Source: Nelumbo lutea | Lineage: Eukaryota; Streptophyta; Magnoliopsida; Proteales; Nelumbonaceae | Length of the DNA: 64,000 nt | Reading direction: 5' to 3' | NCBI GenBank assembly: GCA_022828595.1 | Contig: JAKGHH010000001.1 | Span: 124,880,999 to 124,944,998, forward strand | Shown here: positions 11,768 to 22,551 of the stretch, piece by piece | Numbering within the stretch: position 1 is the stretch's first letter | How the letters are laid out: the number at the start of each line of letters is the position of its first letter | Notes under the pieces: model-generated | Database searches by the model: none | What the model saw: the letters and a program-made list of their open reading frames with translations, nothing else | What the model was told of the DNA's origin: nothing | Program-made: the position numbers and the translations under genes

Positions 11768-14748
11768 TTTTCAAAACCTAATGATGATAAGCGCCCCCTA
11801 CTCTTCCTAACTAAGGGCACTAGAAGGACAAATCATCATTAAGTCTAGGAATTTTCTCTTTTTTTCTCTTTTTTTCTTTTATTACATGTCATTTTTGAAA
11901 TAACCAATGAGATGCTCTCTTTACCCATAAAAATTACCTAAAATCTCTCTCTCTCTCTCTCATTCCAAAGAACCTAAATAATCTCCTCTTCTAAAATTTC
12001 TCCTAAGCTACCTTCCTCACTATCCCCACTTTCTCCTTAAGTATCTTTAATTCGTATTTATCTCCTAAATTATCTCTAATTCCTATTTATCCTCTCCCCC
12101 ACTTTTTATCTGTATCCATCCAAAAAAGTTTGAATTAAAAATTTTAAGAATTATTTATATATTCTAGCAAAATTATATAATAACTTTAAAGTATTTATTA
12201 AAAACACAAAAATAATTATAATAGATTTAATAATATTCATATTATTAATAATTTTATACTTTTACAAAATTCATCACAAAATTATGTACTAACAATATAA
12301 ATTATGATTTTCCAAATTATTCAATTTAAATGTTATACAAATAATAAAATATTTAACATTAAAAATGAAATATTATTTAAATATTTCAATAACTAAATAT
12401 CTTAAATAACAAAAATTAGAAATATCTAAGTACTTATATAACAAAATATTTAAAATTATTTAATATCTTTAAAATAAATAAATTCAAATAACAAAAAAAT
12501 TAAATATTGTACATATTATTTAAATATTTAACATAACTAGACTTTAAGTCATTAAAATGACAAAATTATGTAATAAATTTTAAAAAATTCTTAAAAGTAG
12601 AAAAATAATTATAAAATAATATTAAAATTAATGAATAATTTAATATTTTACAAAATTATAAACGAAATTTTGTAATAGTAGTACAGATTATTATTTTACG
12701 GATTATTAAATTCAATAAGTAATTACATATTTTACATATTATTTAATTATTTAAATAAGAAAATATTTTAAATAATGAAATATTTAACATAACTACATTT
12801 TAAATAGTTAAAATAATGAAATTATGTAATAATGGTACAAATTATTATTTTATGGATTATTAAATTCAATAAATAATTAATATTTTAAATTTTAAATAAT
12901 GGTATTATTTCAATAATTAAATAGTATTGTAAATAACTAATTTCAAAAAATCAATATTTATTAATAATTTTAAAATCTTAATCCATATTTAGTATATATT
13001 TAGTAACTATTTGTTGTTTTGTGTTAAATATATTTTCAATAATTATGTATAAATCTATTTTTGTTTTGATATTTAACAGAAAATTTTCAATAATTATTGG
13101 AGATTAAACTATTATTTAAATTTTTTAATTTAATTTATATTAATTTTGTTATAATTTATTAATTAGTATTTAGTAGAGATTACATTATTTATTGACTAAT
13201 TTAATGTATTTTTTAGTATTTATTGTATTTTTGTAATTATTGTATTTTCATTATCAATATATTATCAGTAATTGTGTATTTTCACTATAAATTTTCAATA
13301 ATTATTGGAGATTAAACTATTGTTATTTATTAGAGATTAGACTTTTAATTTAGCTGAAATTAAGAGTGCTCATGGGTTGGTTCGGTTCAGTTGTACGCTA
13401 TTTGGCCAACCAAATCGACCTAGTTAGGCTGGGGAGTTTGTCACCCAAAACCGACTGACCATTAGTAAAAGTTGACCATTAAAAAAATTACAATGACATT
13501 ATGAAAAAGTAAATTTAGAAATTAAAGTTTTGATATAAAATATTTTAGGGTAAGAAATATAGGAATTTTCTTACTTTCGCATATTAAAAACGTATAATAT
13601 ATATGGTGGGTCATTCAATTTTGGTTGGTTTACTAATGGTCAAAGCGAAATTGATCCAACTTGGTTAGCTTGGAAAATTGTTGAACCAAAGCCAATTGGA
13701 AATACAAAAAAAACAACCAATTTGGGTCGAGTTGGTTGGATTGGTCAGTTTCACCAGTTTGACAAACCACCCTAATTAAAATTAATTATTGTTATTTTTG
13801 TATTGTAAAAAAATGATTAAAAGTAGTATATAAAATATAAATAATTATTAATTATTTAAACAATAAAAAATATAAAATAATTGTATACTCTTATGTTTGT
13901 ATTGTTTAGTTTTCGCTTAACAAATTCCGTGCATTGCATTAGTCCCTGCCAGTTTATTAATGTATACATGTCTTTTTATAAAAAGAGATAATTCAATATA
14001 AATATATGATATGGATTCAATCGTATCCTATTATCTGATCGGATCCAGGGATAATCTGAATCCGTGAACAAATAGAATCGGATCCTATTGGAAAAATATA
14101 TTTCTAATACGAATGAACGTCTCTTTAGTGCCCTAGCTTGCTAGGGAGGATTCTGATTATCAGGAATGTGGTGCTATAAAATCATTCACTTTTTTGTCCT
14201 TTCATACGGTATTTACCAGTCTGAAACAAGGTCTAAAATGATAATTGTTCACTGACAGTTGCGAGGTTAACAAGAAGACAGATGCACAAGGTAATCTGAT
14301 TCGCCTGCAGACACTCTACCATGCAGATAAGCAAAAGACAGAAGAATATATCCTTGAGCTGGTGTCATGGCTTCACCATTTGATTAGCCAAGTAAGACAC
14401 AGAGACCATGGATTCAAGCCATTCTTTCCTGTTCGTTCCCCAACCCGTAAAGCCCTACTTCTACCGCTGGAGAGCCAACAAGATCTACCCCTGGTCAATA
14501 ATAAGAAAACCAACAGGATTGTGCAGTTATCTCAAGAAGAGCAGGATATGTTGGAAAGTGTCAGCTGGACAAGGTCGGTTCCTGGAATAAGCAAAAGCCA
14601 GGAGTTTTCCACAGTCAAGAAAAAGGCGGTCTGCCGTTGGGGGTCAAGCAAGAGCACTGGTAGCTCTCCAACTAGGGAGTTCGGTGCAACCCAAAACTGG
14701 GAGACTAGGACTAATGATATAGATGTAATAGATGGGTTGATTATATAG
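2811..14748 (+). CDS. PSK SIMULATOR 1-like protein (DUF3475/DUF668), 5'-partial
   Basis: Eleven exons join in frame: 2811-3136, 3736-3828, 3931-4021, 5662-5755, 7824-7921, 8233-8302, 8760-8863, 10649-10765, 11241-11317, 11653-11697 and 14259-14748. All introns are GT-AG. The total is 1,605 nt, giving 534 residues plus TAG. Visible residues about 50-107 match DUF3475 (KISILAFEVANTIVKGANLL) and about 272-365 match DUF668 (LGASGLALHYASII, then AHQGFGWVGEW). The C-terminus carries the family's PGISKSQEF motif. Arabidopsis PSI proteins promote growth linked to phytosulfokine signalling, which is knowledge of the family. The N-terminal exon lies outside the window or was not recognised. No internal stop or frameshift was found, so the gene looks functional despite transposons in introns 3, 4, 7, 9 and 10. 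Which PSI paralogue this is cannot be decided. The 45-nt exon 10 sits before a 2.56-kb intron. Confidence 0.9.
3669..3712. repeat. (CT)n microsatellite in polypyrimidine tract
   Basis: About 44 bp of nearly pure CT end 23 bp before the AG acceptor (3734-3735) of exon 2 of the PSI-like gene, so the repeat lies next to the pyrimidine tract of that acceptor. Confidence 0.95.
4405..4513. mobile_element. Tourist-like (PIF/Harbinger) foldback MITE, 109 bp
   Basis: The left end GGTTCTGTTTGGTTTGAAAG and the reverse complement of the right end (GGCTGTTTTTGGTTTGAAAG) are inverted repeats. The inverted homology continues through AAGGTAGG to nearly the centre. Both sides are flanked by TTA (4402-4404 and 4514-4516), the target duplication expected for PIF/Harbinger. 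It lies in intron 3 of the PSI-like gene and has no coding capacity. Confidence 0.75.
6238..6605. mobile_element. hAT-type MITE, 368 bp, with 8-bp target duplication
   Basis: The element begins TAGGAATGGAAATGGGGC. The reverse complement of its end is TAGGGATGGAAATTTTCCC, so the terminal inverted repeat is about 13-14 bp. The flanks ATAGGGTC (6230-6237) and GTAGGGTC (6606-6613) are an 8-bp target duplication with one mismatch, as expected for hAT. The left end is rich in CCCCATCCCC-like strings and the middle is AT-rich. No transposase is present. It lies in intron 4 of the PSI-like gene. Confidence 0.75.
8124..8245 (+). repeat. 60-bp tandem duplication containing a 3' splice site
   Basis: Positions 8124-8185 equal 8184-8245 exactly, a 60-bp unit in two copies. 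Each copy includes the pyrimidine tract TTTCTTCTTCTAG and the start of exon 6 of the PSI-like gene (GTCATGGAAAA). Only the second acceptor (8231-8232) gives an open exon. Use of the first (8171-8172) would read into an in-frame TAG supplied by the second copy's own acceptor. Confidence 0.95.
8970..9170. repeat. Imperfect tandem duplication, unit about 125 bp
   Basis: The block with TTTTCTGCCCAAACTTTACA and CTTGTCAAGGAAAAAAGAAA near 8970 recurs near 9095 with small indels. It lies in intron 7 of the PSI-like gene and has no coding content. Confidence 0.8.
9903..10080 (-). mobile_element. tRNA-derived SINE, full length
   Basis: On the minus strand the head has an A-box-like TGGTGTAATGGT and a B-box-like GGTTCAAGTCT, the RNA polymerase III promoter pair of tRNA-derived SINEs. 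The body ends in GGCC plus a short T run. A perfect 10-bp target duplication AAAAATAGAA flanks it (9893-9902 and 10081-10090). The length of about 178 bp is normal for a plant SINE. It sits in intron 7 of the PSI-like gene. I do not assign a family name. Confidence 0.75.
10159..10262 (-). mobile_element. SINE 3' fragment, same family
   Basis: Shares the SINE tail order on the minus strand: TGCCAAAAATT, then a CTCCCAAGACTCCAGAGAGC stretch, then GGCCTTG. The tRNA-like head is missing. It lies about 80 bp from the complete copy, in the same orientation. Confidence 0.6.
10921..11196. repeat. 138-bp tandem duplication in intron 8
   Basis: Two adjacent copies (10921-11058 and 11059-11196) differ at only a few positions. 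Each starts ATTGTACCTTGACGTATACC and ends in GGAAATTGAGGATCTCTCTC. The near identity points to a recent event. The second copy ends about 45 bp before the acceptor of exon 9 and leaves it intact. Confidence 0.9.
11376..11495 (-). mobile_element. SINE copy, diverged
   Basis: Matches the complete SINE at 9903-10080: GGGGTCTTGGAGGGGTGGAC, the TTTTGGCATTTTT string, and a B-box-like ACAGGTTTGAGAGC on the minus strand. No clear target duplication is visible. This is the third copy of the family in the PSI-like gene, all on the minus strand. Confidence 0.55.
11717..11764. repeat. (CT)n microsatellite next to a 5' splice site
   Basis: About 48 bp of CT start roughly 20 bp after the donor of exon 10 (11698). 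The serine/leucine-rich open frames running through it are microsatellite artefacts. Confidence 0.95.
11765..13360. other. AT-rich interior of last intron
   Basis: Extremely AT-rich sequence with short ATTTAAATAATAAAATATTT-like strings repeated in many variants. It has no open frame of note and no recognisable transposon ends. It is part of intron 10 of the PSI-like gene. Confidence 0.6.
13361..13775. mobile_element. hAT-like non-autonomous element, tentative
   Basis: The left end TAAGAGTGCTCATGGGTTGG and the reverse complement of the right end (TTAGGGTGGTTTGTCAAAC) resemble the terminal repeats of plant hAT MITEs, and both are followed by GGTT-rich sequence. The flanks (CTGAAATT near the left end, TTAAAATT near the right) are only a partial match for an 8-bp duplication. 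The interior is non-coding and lies in intron 10 of the PSI-like gene. Confidence 0.35.
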
Positions 14749-15510
14749 ATCTTGGAGTTTTTTTTTTTCTTAATTAACCTCCAATATTGCATTTTATTTC
14801 ATTTCTTCATTTACATTTTTTCAATTCTCTTTTCTATAGTGTATATGATCATCAGTCGACGATTCTGTATCATATAAATATAATATTGATATTTTCATTT
14901 CTGCTGGTGTCATGTCTCTAAGCGTGTCATGTGGAGTAATTCCACCCCTATACTTAAGGTGGGAGATAAAACAACTATTCAATTAATGCTTCAAATTTCT
15001 AAATAAGACCATCTTTCATTAACACTAATTTCATAAATTTATCATATCCAAATCAGGATCACTGGAGATAAATCAAAGGAGTATGCATCTATGTGAAGAA
15101 ATTGGTTTTTAAAACTAAAAATATATATTGTTTGTTTTAAATGTTTTTAAACCTGCAACTGAAATCATTTTTTTGAATTTCTGACTTAAAAATATGTTTT
15201 GTTTGGTGATTTCATATCATGTTTATCTATACTCCAAAATAGAACATGTTTCATTGCTAATGGTAATTTTAAAAACAAAAACACATTAATGTTGTAAATC
15301 ATCTCTAAGTGATTTTTTGCCTTCATTTTAGAACATATTTCATTTTTTTTTGTTTCTATAGTAATTTTAAAAACAAATAAAAACAAAAACATTCTTGTTC
15401 TAAAAGCAATCCTCTTAAGTGTTTTTTTTTTTTGCCTGTTTGTTGCATTTTAATAGAAATGATCACCATCATCCAACCATTATTCCCAACCATATGGGGC
15501 TAGTTACATG
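14749..15510. other. 3' flank of PSI-like gene
   Basis: AT-rich 3' untranslated and intergenic sequence. No gene and no clear transposon was seen. Small homopolymer runs are present. Confidence 0.5.
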
Positions 15511-15597
15511 AACACTGATGAGGGCAGATTTGGCCTTCTAGTGGAATTGTGACATGTGGCACCTTGTGCCAACTAAGTATGGCCTCCAGGCAGTTTG

Positions 15598-15828
15598 CCA
15601 TAGGTAGCTTGCCACAAGCAGCTCGCCATAAGTAACTCGCCATAAACAGCCTGCCATAGGTACTAGCTTGCCACAGGCAGCTCGCCATAGGCAGCTCGGC
15701 ACAAGAAGCTCGCCATAGGCAACTTGCCATAGGTAGCTCGCCACAAGCAGCTGCTAGAACTTGCCATAGGCAGCTCACCATGGGTAACTCGCCACAGGCA
15801 GCTTGCCATAGGCAACTCGTCACTTGTA
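15598..15828. repeat. 15-bp minisatellite (array B)
   Basis: About 15 variants of GCGAGCTGCCTATGG (reverse complement of the top strand). The unit is a multiple of three, so several frames stay open and encode monotonous peptides. No protein function is implied. Confidence 0.9.
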
Positions 15829-16169
15829 GAGAAGCTCGGTACAGGAGTAGTTTGGCGTATCAAAGGAAGATCTCCTGCCTGACGACCTGGCCCAGACACT
15901 GACCCGCCGACTGACACGGGCGCCGACCTGACAACCTGGCCCAGACACTGACTCGTCGACTGACACGGGTGCCGACCTGACAACCTGGCCCAGACACCGA
16001 CCCGTCGACTGATGCAGGCGCCGCCCTGACAACCTGGCCCAGGCGCCGACCTGGCCGCCTGACACAAGCACCAGCCTGACGACTTCACCACCATACCCCG
16101 GTTTTGACGGGATGTGACGAGTCTTACTGTTTGGAGGCTTTTCACCCACCTAACCCGCGAGGACTCCGG

Positions 16170-16178
16170 TATATAAAG
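16170..16178 (+). promoter_or_regulatory. LTR TATA box
   Basis: TATATAAAG within ACTCCGGTATATAAAGACC. The same string, or its reverse complement, occurs in the LTRs at 34.5, 36.8 and 38.3 kb at the equivalent place. It is followed downstream by conserved AGCTCTCTCGTTTCTCC-type sequence, consistent with the start of the retroelement transcript. Confidence 0.6.
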
Positions 16179-16564
16179 ACCTCACCCCCCAAAGGGGAGG
16201 GGGGGAATGGAGGTAATTCCTGCTCTCTAGCTCTCTCGTTTCTCCAATATTATCTTCAAAGCTCTCTACAATCAGAGTGCTAACTTAAGCGTTGGAGAGC
16301 CCCCATTGGAAAAATACCCCCGGGTACTCTGATTCAATTCTCACAGGTCCCTCAGTTCCCGCCGCCTACAAGGAGGAGGAAAAGATGGAGTTCTCGCAGG
16401 TCCCTCAGCTCCCGCCACCTACAAAGAGGAGGAAAAGATGGAATTCTCGCAGGTCTCTCAGCTCCCACTGCCTACAAAGGAATGAAGACCACCCCATGCT
16501 GAGGGCAGTCGGGTTGCACTACACCAGGGAGCTCCACCATTCTCTGGGTCACAGGCCGCCTAGT

Positions 16565-16785
16565 AGAGAGTTCACCATCAGGTAGCTCTCTACCAGGCAG
16601 TTCGCCACCAGGGAGCTCACCACTAGGCAGTTCACCACCAGGCAGTTTGCCACTAGGGAGCTCGCCACCAGGCAGTTCACCACCAGACAGTTTGCCACCA
16701 GGCAGTTCTCCACCAGGCAGTTCGCCCCCAGGTAATTCTCCACCAGGCAGTTCACCACCAGGCAATTTGCCACCTAGTAGCTCAT
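16565..16785. repeat. 15-bp minisatellite (array A)
   Basis: About 15 units related to CTGCCTGGTGGCGAA (reverse complement of the top strand). It encodes Leu-Pro-Gly-Gly-Glu or Gln-Phe-Thr-Thr-Arg style repeats, depending on frame. Confidence 0.9.
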
Positions 16786-16890
16786 CACTAAGGCACATCA
16801 CCACCGGGTCAAATAATGAGGTACTTAGCCAAAAAAGTTTTACATCACAAAACATTGGTACGTGGCCAAAAACGATTACACATCAAACCC

Positions 16891-18547
16891 TGTTTTGCTA
16901 TTCTGTTTCATAATTTTGTTTGGTGTCATAATCGTTATTAAAATATAAGTGATTAAATCATTTATTACTAAATTATTGTTTATAAAAGAAATATATCATT
17001 TTTTACTACTTCAACCACATGCTTTTTGGCCTATTCCTAGCTATTTTGTCCCGCTCAAACTTGTAGTATTTCATTTATTCTTGCGGTGTTGAACATATGG
17101 TTTTTTAAGTGACCCAAACATCTTAATCTAACTCCTCTCATTTTATCACTTATTGGTGCAACTTAACTTCTAGATGATTTTGAGTGAATTGATCGTTTCT
17201 AATCATATCTTATCTACTTTTTTTTTTCATTTGTCCGTCTTAACATTTACATTTTACTACACTTTTAACAGACCAAAACTCTGCTCCACAACATTATTTT
17301 CTTACCACCATTTTATAAAATTTTTCTTTTGGCTTAACTGATATGCTCTTATCATATTTTAATAGAAAAGATAAAATTATAAAAGAAAAGGATGGTAAAT
17401 ATGTTATTCACCCATTTCTACGGGCTTGCGATTTCTCTATTCAAGATAAAATTATAATATTTTTAATTATATATAATAATAACAAATAATTTTTATATAT
17501 ATAATTTGTTTACATGTATAGTTTTCTATTTGGACAAAAGACTTAAACATCCCTTCATTTTTTTCCTAAATACTAAAACCTCCCCTCATTTTTTAGATTG
17601 TACTTAGACCACACTTATTAGGTGACGTTACCAGACAAAAATGTCCCCTCCGTTGACAATCCATGAAGAGGGAAGAGGAAAATCCTAAATACTAAAAACC
17701 TCTTTTATTTTTATATGAAGATTAATTTAATGTTGACTGCCGAGCTCAAACCAAAACAAGCTCAAATGTATGGGCCTTTGTATTGAACTGAATTCAAACT
17801 CGTCTCTAGCTTGAATTGAACTTGAGCCTAATTATTTTCTGTTAAGTTGAGCTTGATTGATCTGATATTCAATTCGACTTGACTTGAATCCACACTTACT
17901 CGTCGGTAGACTTTTTTTTTTTTTTTTTTTCATTTTTGAAGCCAAAATCACCCATAAATTGCACCATTTCAACGAGATTCGTCGAAAATTAATGTTGAGA
18001 TGACATGGCTTAACCGAAAATTCTAGGCGTGTTTTATGATGGTTTATCCCTTACCCTCAATAATCGTTGATTGTATGCAGACTCTCTTTTGTTTACCGAA
18101 AAATCGAAACAAAATTTTGGTTTTGGGTTTTTAGTCATTGGTTTGGGTTCGGTTTCTCGTTTCAGATTTAGGGTATAAAATTCTGATATAGCCAAAATAA
18201 CCGAATAAGAAATTTGGTTCAGTCCTTTCGGTATTTCTTTAATTTGGTTTGCTTTTGGTTTTACCTCTGAGAATTTCAATTAATTTGGTAATCAAATAAA
18301 CTTTATTATTAGGCATTTTTTGGATTTTGTGTGGCCATGGCATAAAAATGGGTAATTGGATTTACAAATTTTAAATATTTAAAAAGTATTACTCTTAATA
18401 TAATATAAAACATTTTACAATATGATTTAATAAAAATTACAGATAGGTACCTTATACTTTGGGGTAGTGACACTTAATGACTTAAAGGTTCTCAATTATC
18501 TATGGCATATGATGTAATGTGGAGAAAGGTTTGGCTGAACACAATAG
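16891..18547. other. Intergenic AT-rich sequence
   Basis: No gene recognised. A (T)n run lies near 17912-17932. Stretches near 17740-17900 and 18100-18260 have the TTGGTTTGGGTTCGGTTT wording common in decayed plant DNA transposons, but no pairs of ends were found. Confidence 0.5.
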
Positions 18548-18680
18548 CTGTTCGGCTGGCTGTGGAACTAATGATCGATAAAGTAATAAAATAAATGGGG
18601 CCCACACTTATCACAGTGGGGCTCATGAATTTATTGTTGACGTGGAACCTCACCATTGGTTCCACAGCTGAACAGCCATT
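18548..18680. mobile_element. Small foldback MITE
   Basis: The arms CTGTTCGGCTGGCTGTGGAA (about 18549-18568) and TTCCACAGCTGAACAG (about 18660-18675) are inverted repeats around a GGGCCCACACTTATCAC core. A partial inverted relative sits at 28218-28290 (AAGTGTGGGTCCATTATTTT, then CTGCTGAACAG), so this is a small dispersed family. Superfamily is uncertain. Confidence 0.45.
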
Positions 18681-20366
18681 TTATTATCCGAATTCTGTCA
18701 TGTGTGCAAACACATTCCAAAAACTACCCTTCAAATATTTTATAAGACCATTTCATAAGGACACTCTTTAAGTTCTACTAGACGGACCTTGTATTAGAAT
18801 AACCATTATCTTCACAAAATAAATAAATAAATAAATAAAGAACCTAACCATTCTCCCAAACCAGCTCAACAAATTCATTACCAAGATTGCGTAAAAGGAA
18901 TTCAAAATGAACACTTCGATAATTTTATCACTCAAAGTTGATTAAGGGTATTGAACTTGAATGTTGATTTTTGAGAGTTTAGGATACTTGAATTATGCAT
19001 TTGAAAGTACATGGTACCTATATGTAATTTTCCCTATAAATTATAATCTATATACTAAAATGGAAAGTGCTAAGTTGGCACTTTCATGCTTTCTCCTTGT
19101 TTTTGAAAGGTACTCTTTTTCTGGTTTTTTAATTTTTCTAATTTTAAAATTGTACAAAATAACTCAATTGGTCAATCACCCTTAAGACTTTTATCTCTTC
19201 TCATTAACTCACCATTGACTCTCTCCTTCAATAATTCATGCCACTTATTTTCTCTCCTCTCCATTATTCCATTAAATTCATTAACATTATCTATCTATCT
19301 ATCTGTCTATATATAATTAATGAATAAAAATTAATTATATTAAAATAGAGATACTCAATGATTAATTATATTAATTATTAATTATATTAATTATTAATTA
19401 TATTATTAGGCTAAATAATCCACTTCTCTTTAAAATACATTTAATTTTTAATTAATCAAGTAATTTGCTTTTTAGAATAAATATTATTTATTTAAACTGA
19501 CTTGGAGGCAGAATAGTTTATGACTCTAGGTAATGGGTAAACGGTATGGTTGTGCAAGTTTGATGAATCAAACCATGACACGTTATATATATATATATAT
19601 ATATATATTGTAATTACTTTTTATTTTTGTTTTTTATTTTTTATAAATAAAAGACTGAAAATTAAAATTTGAGGCAAAAAATGAGTTTTTTCATATAGTA
19701 GAGTTGCAAGGGTTACAAAAAAATCATTCAAACTAAAAAAGAAAAAAGATCACCCCAATCGAACAACCAAGCACAAAGTGAAATCCTCTAGAAGTTTTTA
19801 ATACATTGTATATTGTAACACGTGACCTAATAACTAGGTTAAAAAGGTTAATGATCCAATTGCCTAGATTGAACGTGTCTTGACCAAATCAATAGTTTTG
19901 GACAAAATAGTGGGTTTTAGGAAAATTAAAATTATAAATAGGGCCAAGTCACGATTTGAACGGTTTTGATGGATTGAAAACATTGAATAAACATCCTAAA
20001 AAATATAATCCATTTACATTCCACTTGAAAATAATTCAAATTAATTAACTATAGTAAAAATAATTTAGTAAATTACATTAATAAAATAATAATAATTATT
20101 AATTGTTCTTATTGACAAAAATATTTCTACAATATAATAAAAACAAATTAAAAAAACTAATAATGTAAATTAAAAACTAACATCCATTTAAAATTAATAT
20201 AAAACTAATACAAAATTATCTACCAATTACTAGTTTATAACTAATTTTTAGTAAATAGTTAATACAGTTAATTGGTAAGCATTAATAAAAACAAAAATTA
20301 ATAATTTGATTAATTTAAAATATGCTTTAATAATTTATAATCAATTTAAGTTTCATTTAAAAATAA
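18681..20366. other. Intergenic AT-rich sequence
   Basis: No gene recognised. It contains the (TA)n run at 19584-19608 and many low-complexity ATTAATTATATTAATT strings. Confidence 0.5.
19584..19608. repeat. (TA)n microsatellite
   Basis: About 25 bp of uninterrupted TA dinucleotides in intergenic DNA. Confidence 0.95.
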
Positions 20367-20923
20367 GAAAATTTATAAAAACCTCCCTAGATTTTCTAAC
20401 AATATCCTATGAACCTCCCCTATGTTTTGACCTTAACAAAAACCTCCCCTATTGTTTTGAAAAAAAAAAGTGCAAATACTTTCCTTCCATCAACATTCTA
20501 AATGAAAATGCTGTGTAATGCATTAATTTTTTTAAAAATATCGAATTTACCTATAACCAATTTCATTTAAATATAAATTTACTAAAATACCTTAAAAATT
20601 TATTTGCCCCCTTTTACTTCACTTCAACCTTTTAACCTTATTTCATGCAAAAAGAGTAGAGAGAATTACTTTTGAAAGTTGTCAAGTAAAATAAATTAGT
20701 GGAAGGGTGATGTTGAAACTTCAACTTGTGTACATAACACCTTAACAATGATAAGGGTATTTTGTTAACTTCACTCTCTTTTTTATTGGGAAACTAATGG
20801 CAATGAGGTATTTGCATTTTTGTTTTTTCAAAACTATACTATAGGGAATGTTTATGTTAGGATCAAAACACGTGGATGGTTTATAGAGTTGTTATATAAT
20901 AGGAGGTTTTTCATAATTTTACC
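20367..20923. mobile_element. Mutator-like MITE with long terminal inverted repeats
   Basis: The left arm (about 20367-20480) contains TATAAAAACCTCCCTAG, GTTTTGACCTTAACAAAAAC and GTGCAAATACTTTCC. The reverse complement of the right arm (about 20797-20923) contains ATGAAAAACCTCC, GTTTTGATCCTAACATAAAC and ATGCAAATACCTC in the same order. Inverted repeats of about 115 bp suggest Mutator. No transposase and no unambiguous 9-11-bp target duplication was seen. Confidence 0.55.
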
Positions 20924-21640
20924 TAAATATAATATGAAAAATAATAACAAACCAACAAAATCTAAAAATTAATAAAAAATAACATTAAAATACAAATTTA
21001 TTTAGAACATAGGAAATTGGCCACTCTCACTAATGTGCAACTTGGATTGTAATTGGACAAATTAGACATAACCCCAAAAAATAATGATTGAATTGGACTT
21101 AAATAATCGCTACTTAATTGAAAATGTCATAAAGTTCCTTCCTCAAATTTTCTTAACAAAGCGGGTTTAGACTAGAAGAATATCGGTCATGCTAGCTAGT
21201 GGGTGGTGGGCCTGGTGGCCCCTCCAAAATTAGATCATAGTAGAACGTTTTATGCTTGCATCCCATAAAAGAGTAATGGATCACATAATAGCGGTTCTTA
21301 TTCATGGTTGCCGTAACCTGTAGAAAGTTTTATTACTTCATCTCATAATTATCAAGGTTCTAAGCATTGACGTAATACACCCAATACACAAAGGTGATAT
21401 CACATCTTTAGGGCCCGATATACCTGTTTAATTGCATAATGGGTAAAGTATTGATAATTTGATATGCCTCTATATTAATACACAAAGGTGTATAGGTACT
21501 TTGAACCATATTCCTAATAATATAACAGTTGCATCCTGCAACTAAAGCTTAAACCTCTATAGTTTGTACACACTTTCCAAGGATGAGAATTCAATGTACA
21601 TTCCATTAATTTAACCTACATGTTACGTGTGTAAACCATA
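20924..21640. other. Intergenic, no gene seen
   Basis: AT-rich then more balanced sequence upstream of the amidase pseudogene. No convincing feature. Confidence 0.45.
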
Positions 21641-21647
21641 GATATTC

Positions 21648-22141
21648 CTAATGCATGATAGGATGTGTGTCACGCACGTCTGAGGTGCCTTCTTGTGAGG
21701 AGATCTGGTCTCCTTATATAGTGGGATGTGCGGGGCCGGCTACAATGTACTACAGGTGGAGAAAGTGAATAGGAAATCTGGGTTCACACGGTAAGGTACT
21801 TTTCTACAATATGTTTAGGTCTGCCACCAACCAAACTCTCCAAATATGTCACAGCGGGCGGCGACACATTGGAAATATCTCCCATGAAAGAGATGTTCCT
21901 AATGTATGAATACAATGTCTTATCACGACAGCTTCGGGAGCATTGTATTCATAGCAAATCCTTAGTATACTTTCCTTGAGCTACGATCTGCTCCTCACAA
22001 ATGGGCGTCTCACAGGCACATCCACCATGCATTCGAAACATCTCCCGTGAATAATAACCAATAAATAGGGCAGATGTTCCCAATGTATGATAGGATGTGC
22101 GTATGAACGCCAGGTGTGAGAGCATATCCGATCTCCATTTC
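21648..22141. repeat. Direct repeats and imperfect hairpins upstream of amidase pseudogene
   Basis: A block starting AGATATTCCTAATGCATGAT (about 21648-21720) recurs as AGATGTTCCCAATGTATGAT (about 22070-22140), each followed by AGGATGTG and a distant GATCTCC. Between them, ACATTGGAAATATCTC at about 21865 can pair with GAGATGTTCCTAATGT at about 21889. ATGAATACAATG/CATTGTATTCAT at about 21905-21953 forms another inverted repeat. Confidence 0.55.
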
Positions 22142-22527
22142 CTTAGACCCTGATATACCTATTTATTGGTGTTTTTATAATTTTATTTTTTATCATATAT
22201 ACAATTTTAGACCTGAAATTTGATACTTTGAAGTTTGTTGTGTGAAATCTATAACCAACCAACGAGCTCGACCTTTCTTGCATTATCTGAGTTGGTGATC
22301 TGCTCACCATGAGATTAGAAGACACCATAAGAGTTAAGACCGACCGAGACCCACGATGTCTGTCAGTGTAATGTGCGTGCGTTGGAATAGTTTTTTGTCG
22401 TGAGTAGATCCGACGTCGCACTATCCGTGGTTACTAGTTGACTATCTTTTGACGTGGCACTCTTTGGTTGGACTCCAAGGAATAATTGCTTTGAATCCAA
22501 AGGTAGATAATTTGCGCTGATATGCAT

Positions 22528-22551
22528 AAAAAAAAAAAAAAAAAAAAAAAA
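22528..22551. repeat. (A)n run
   Basis: 24 consecutive A residues about 60 bp before the start codon of the amidase pseudogene. Confidence 0.95.

Larger units (their letters stand above)
15516..16885 (+). mobile_element. Solo LTR of minisatellite-bearing Tat-like family
   Basis: A 1,370-bp LTR running TGATGAGGGC to ACACATCA, with inverted ends TGATG/CATCA. The flanks AACAC (15511-15515) and AACCC (16886-16890) form a 5-bp target duplication with one mismatch. In element orientation the order is a 15-bp array (15598-15828), a roughly 49-bp array (15865-16085), a TATA box (16170-16178), a 53-bp array (16340-16490) and a second 15-bp array (16565-16785). The same LTR occurs in the opposite orientation at 26340, 33810 and 36098. 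No internal domain is attached. Confidence 0.85.
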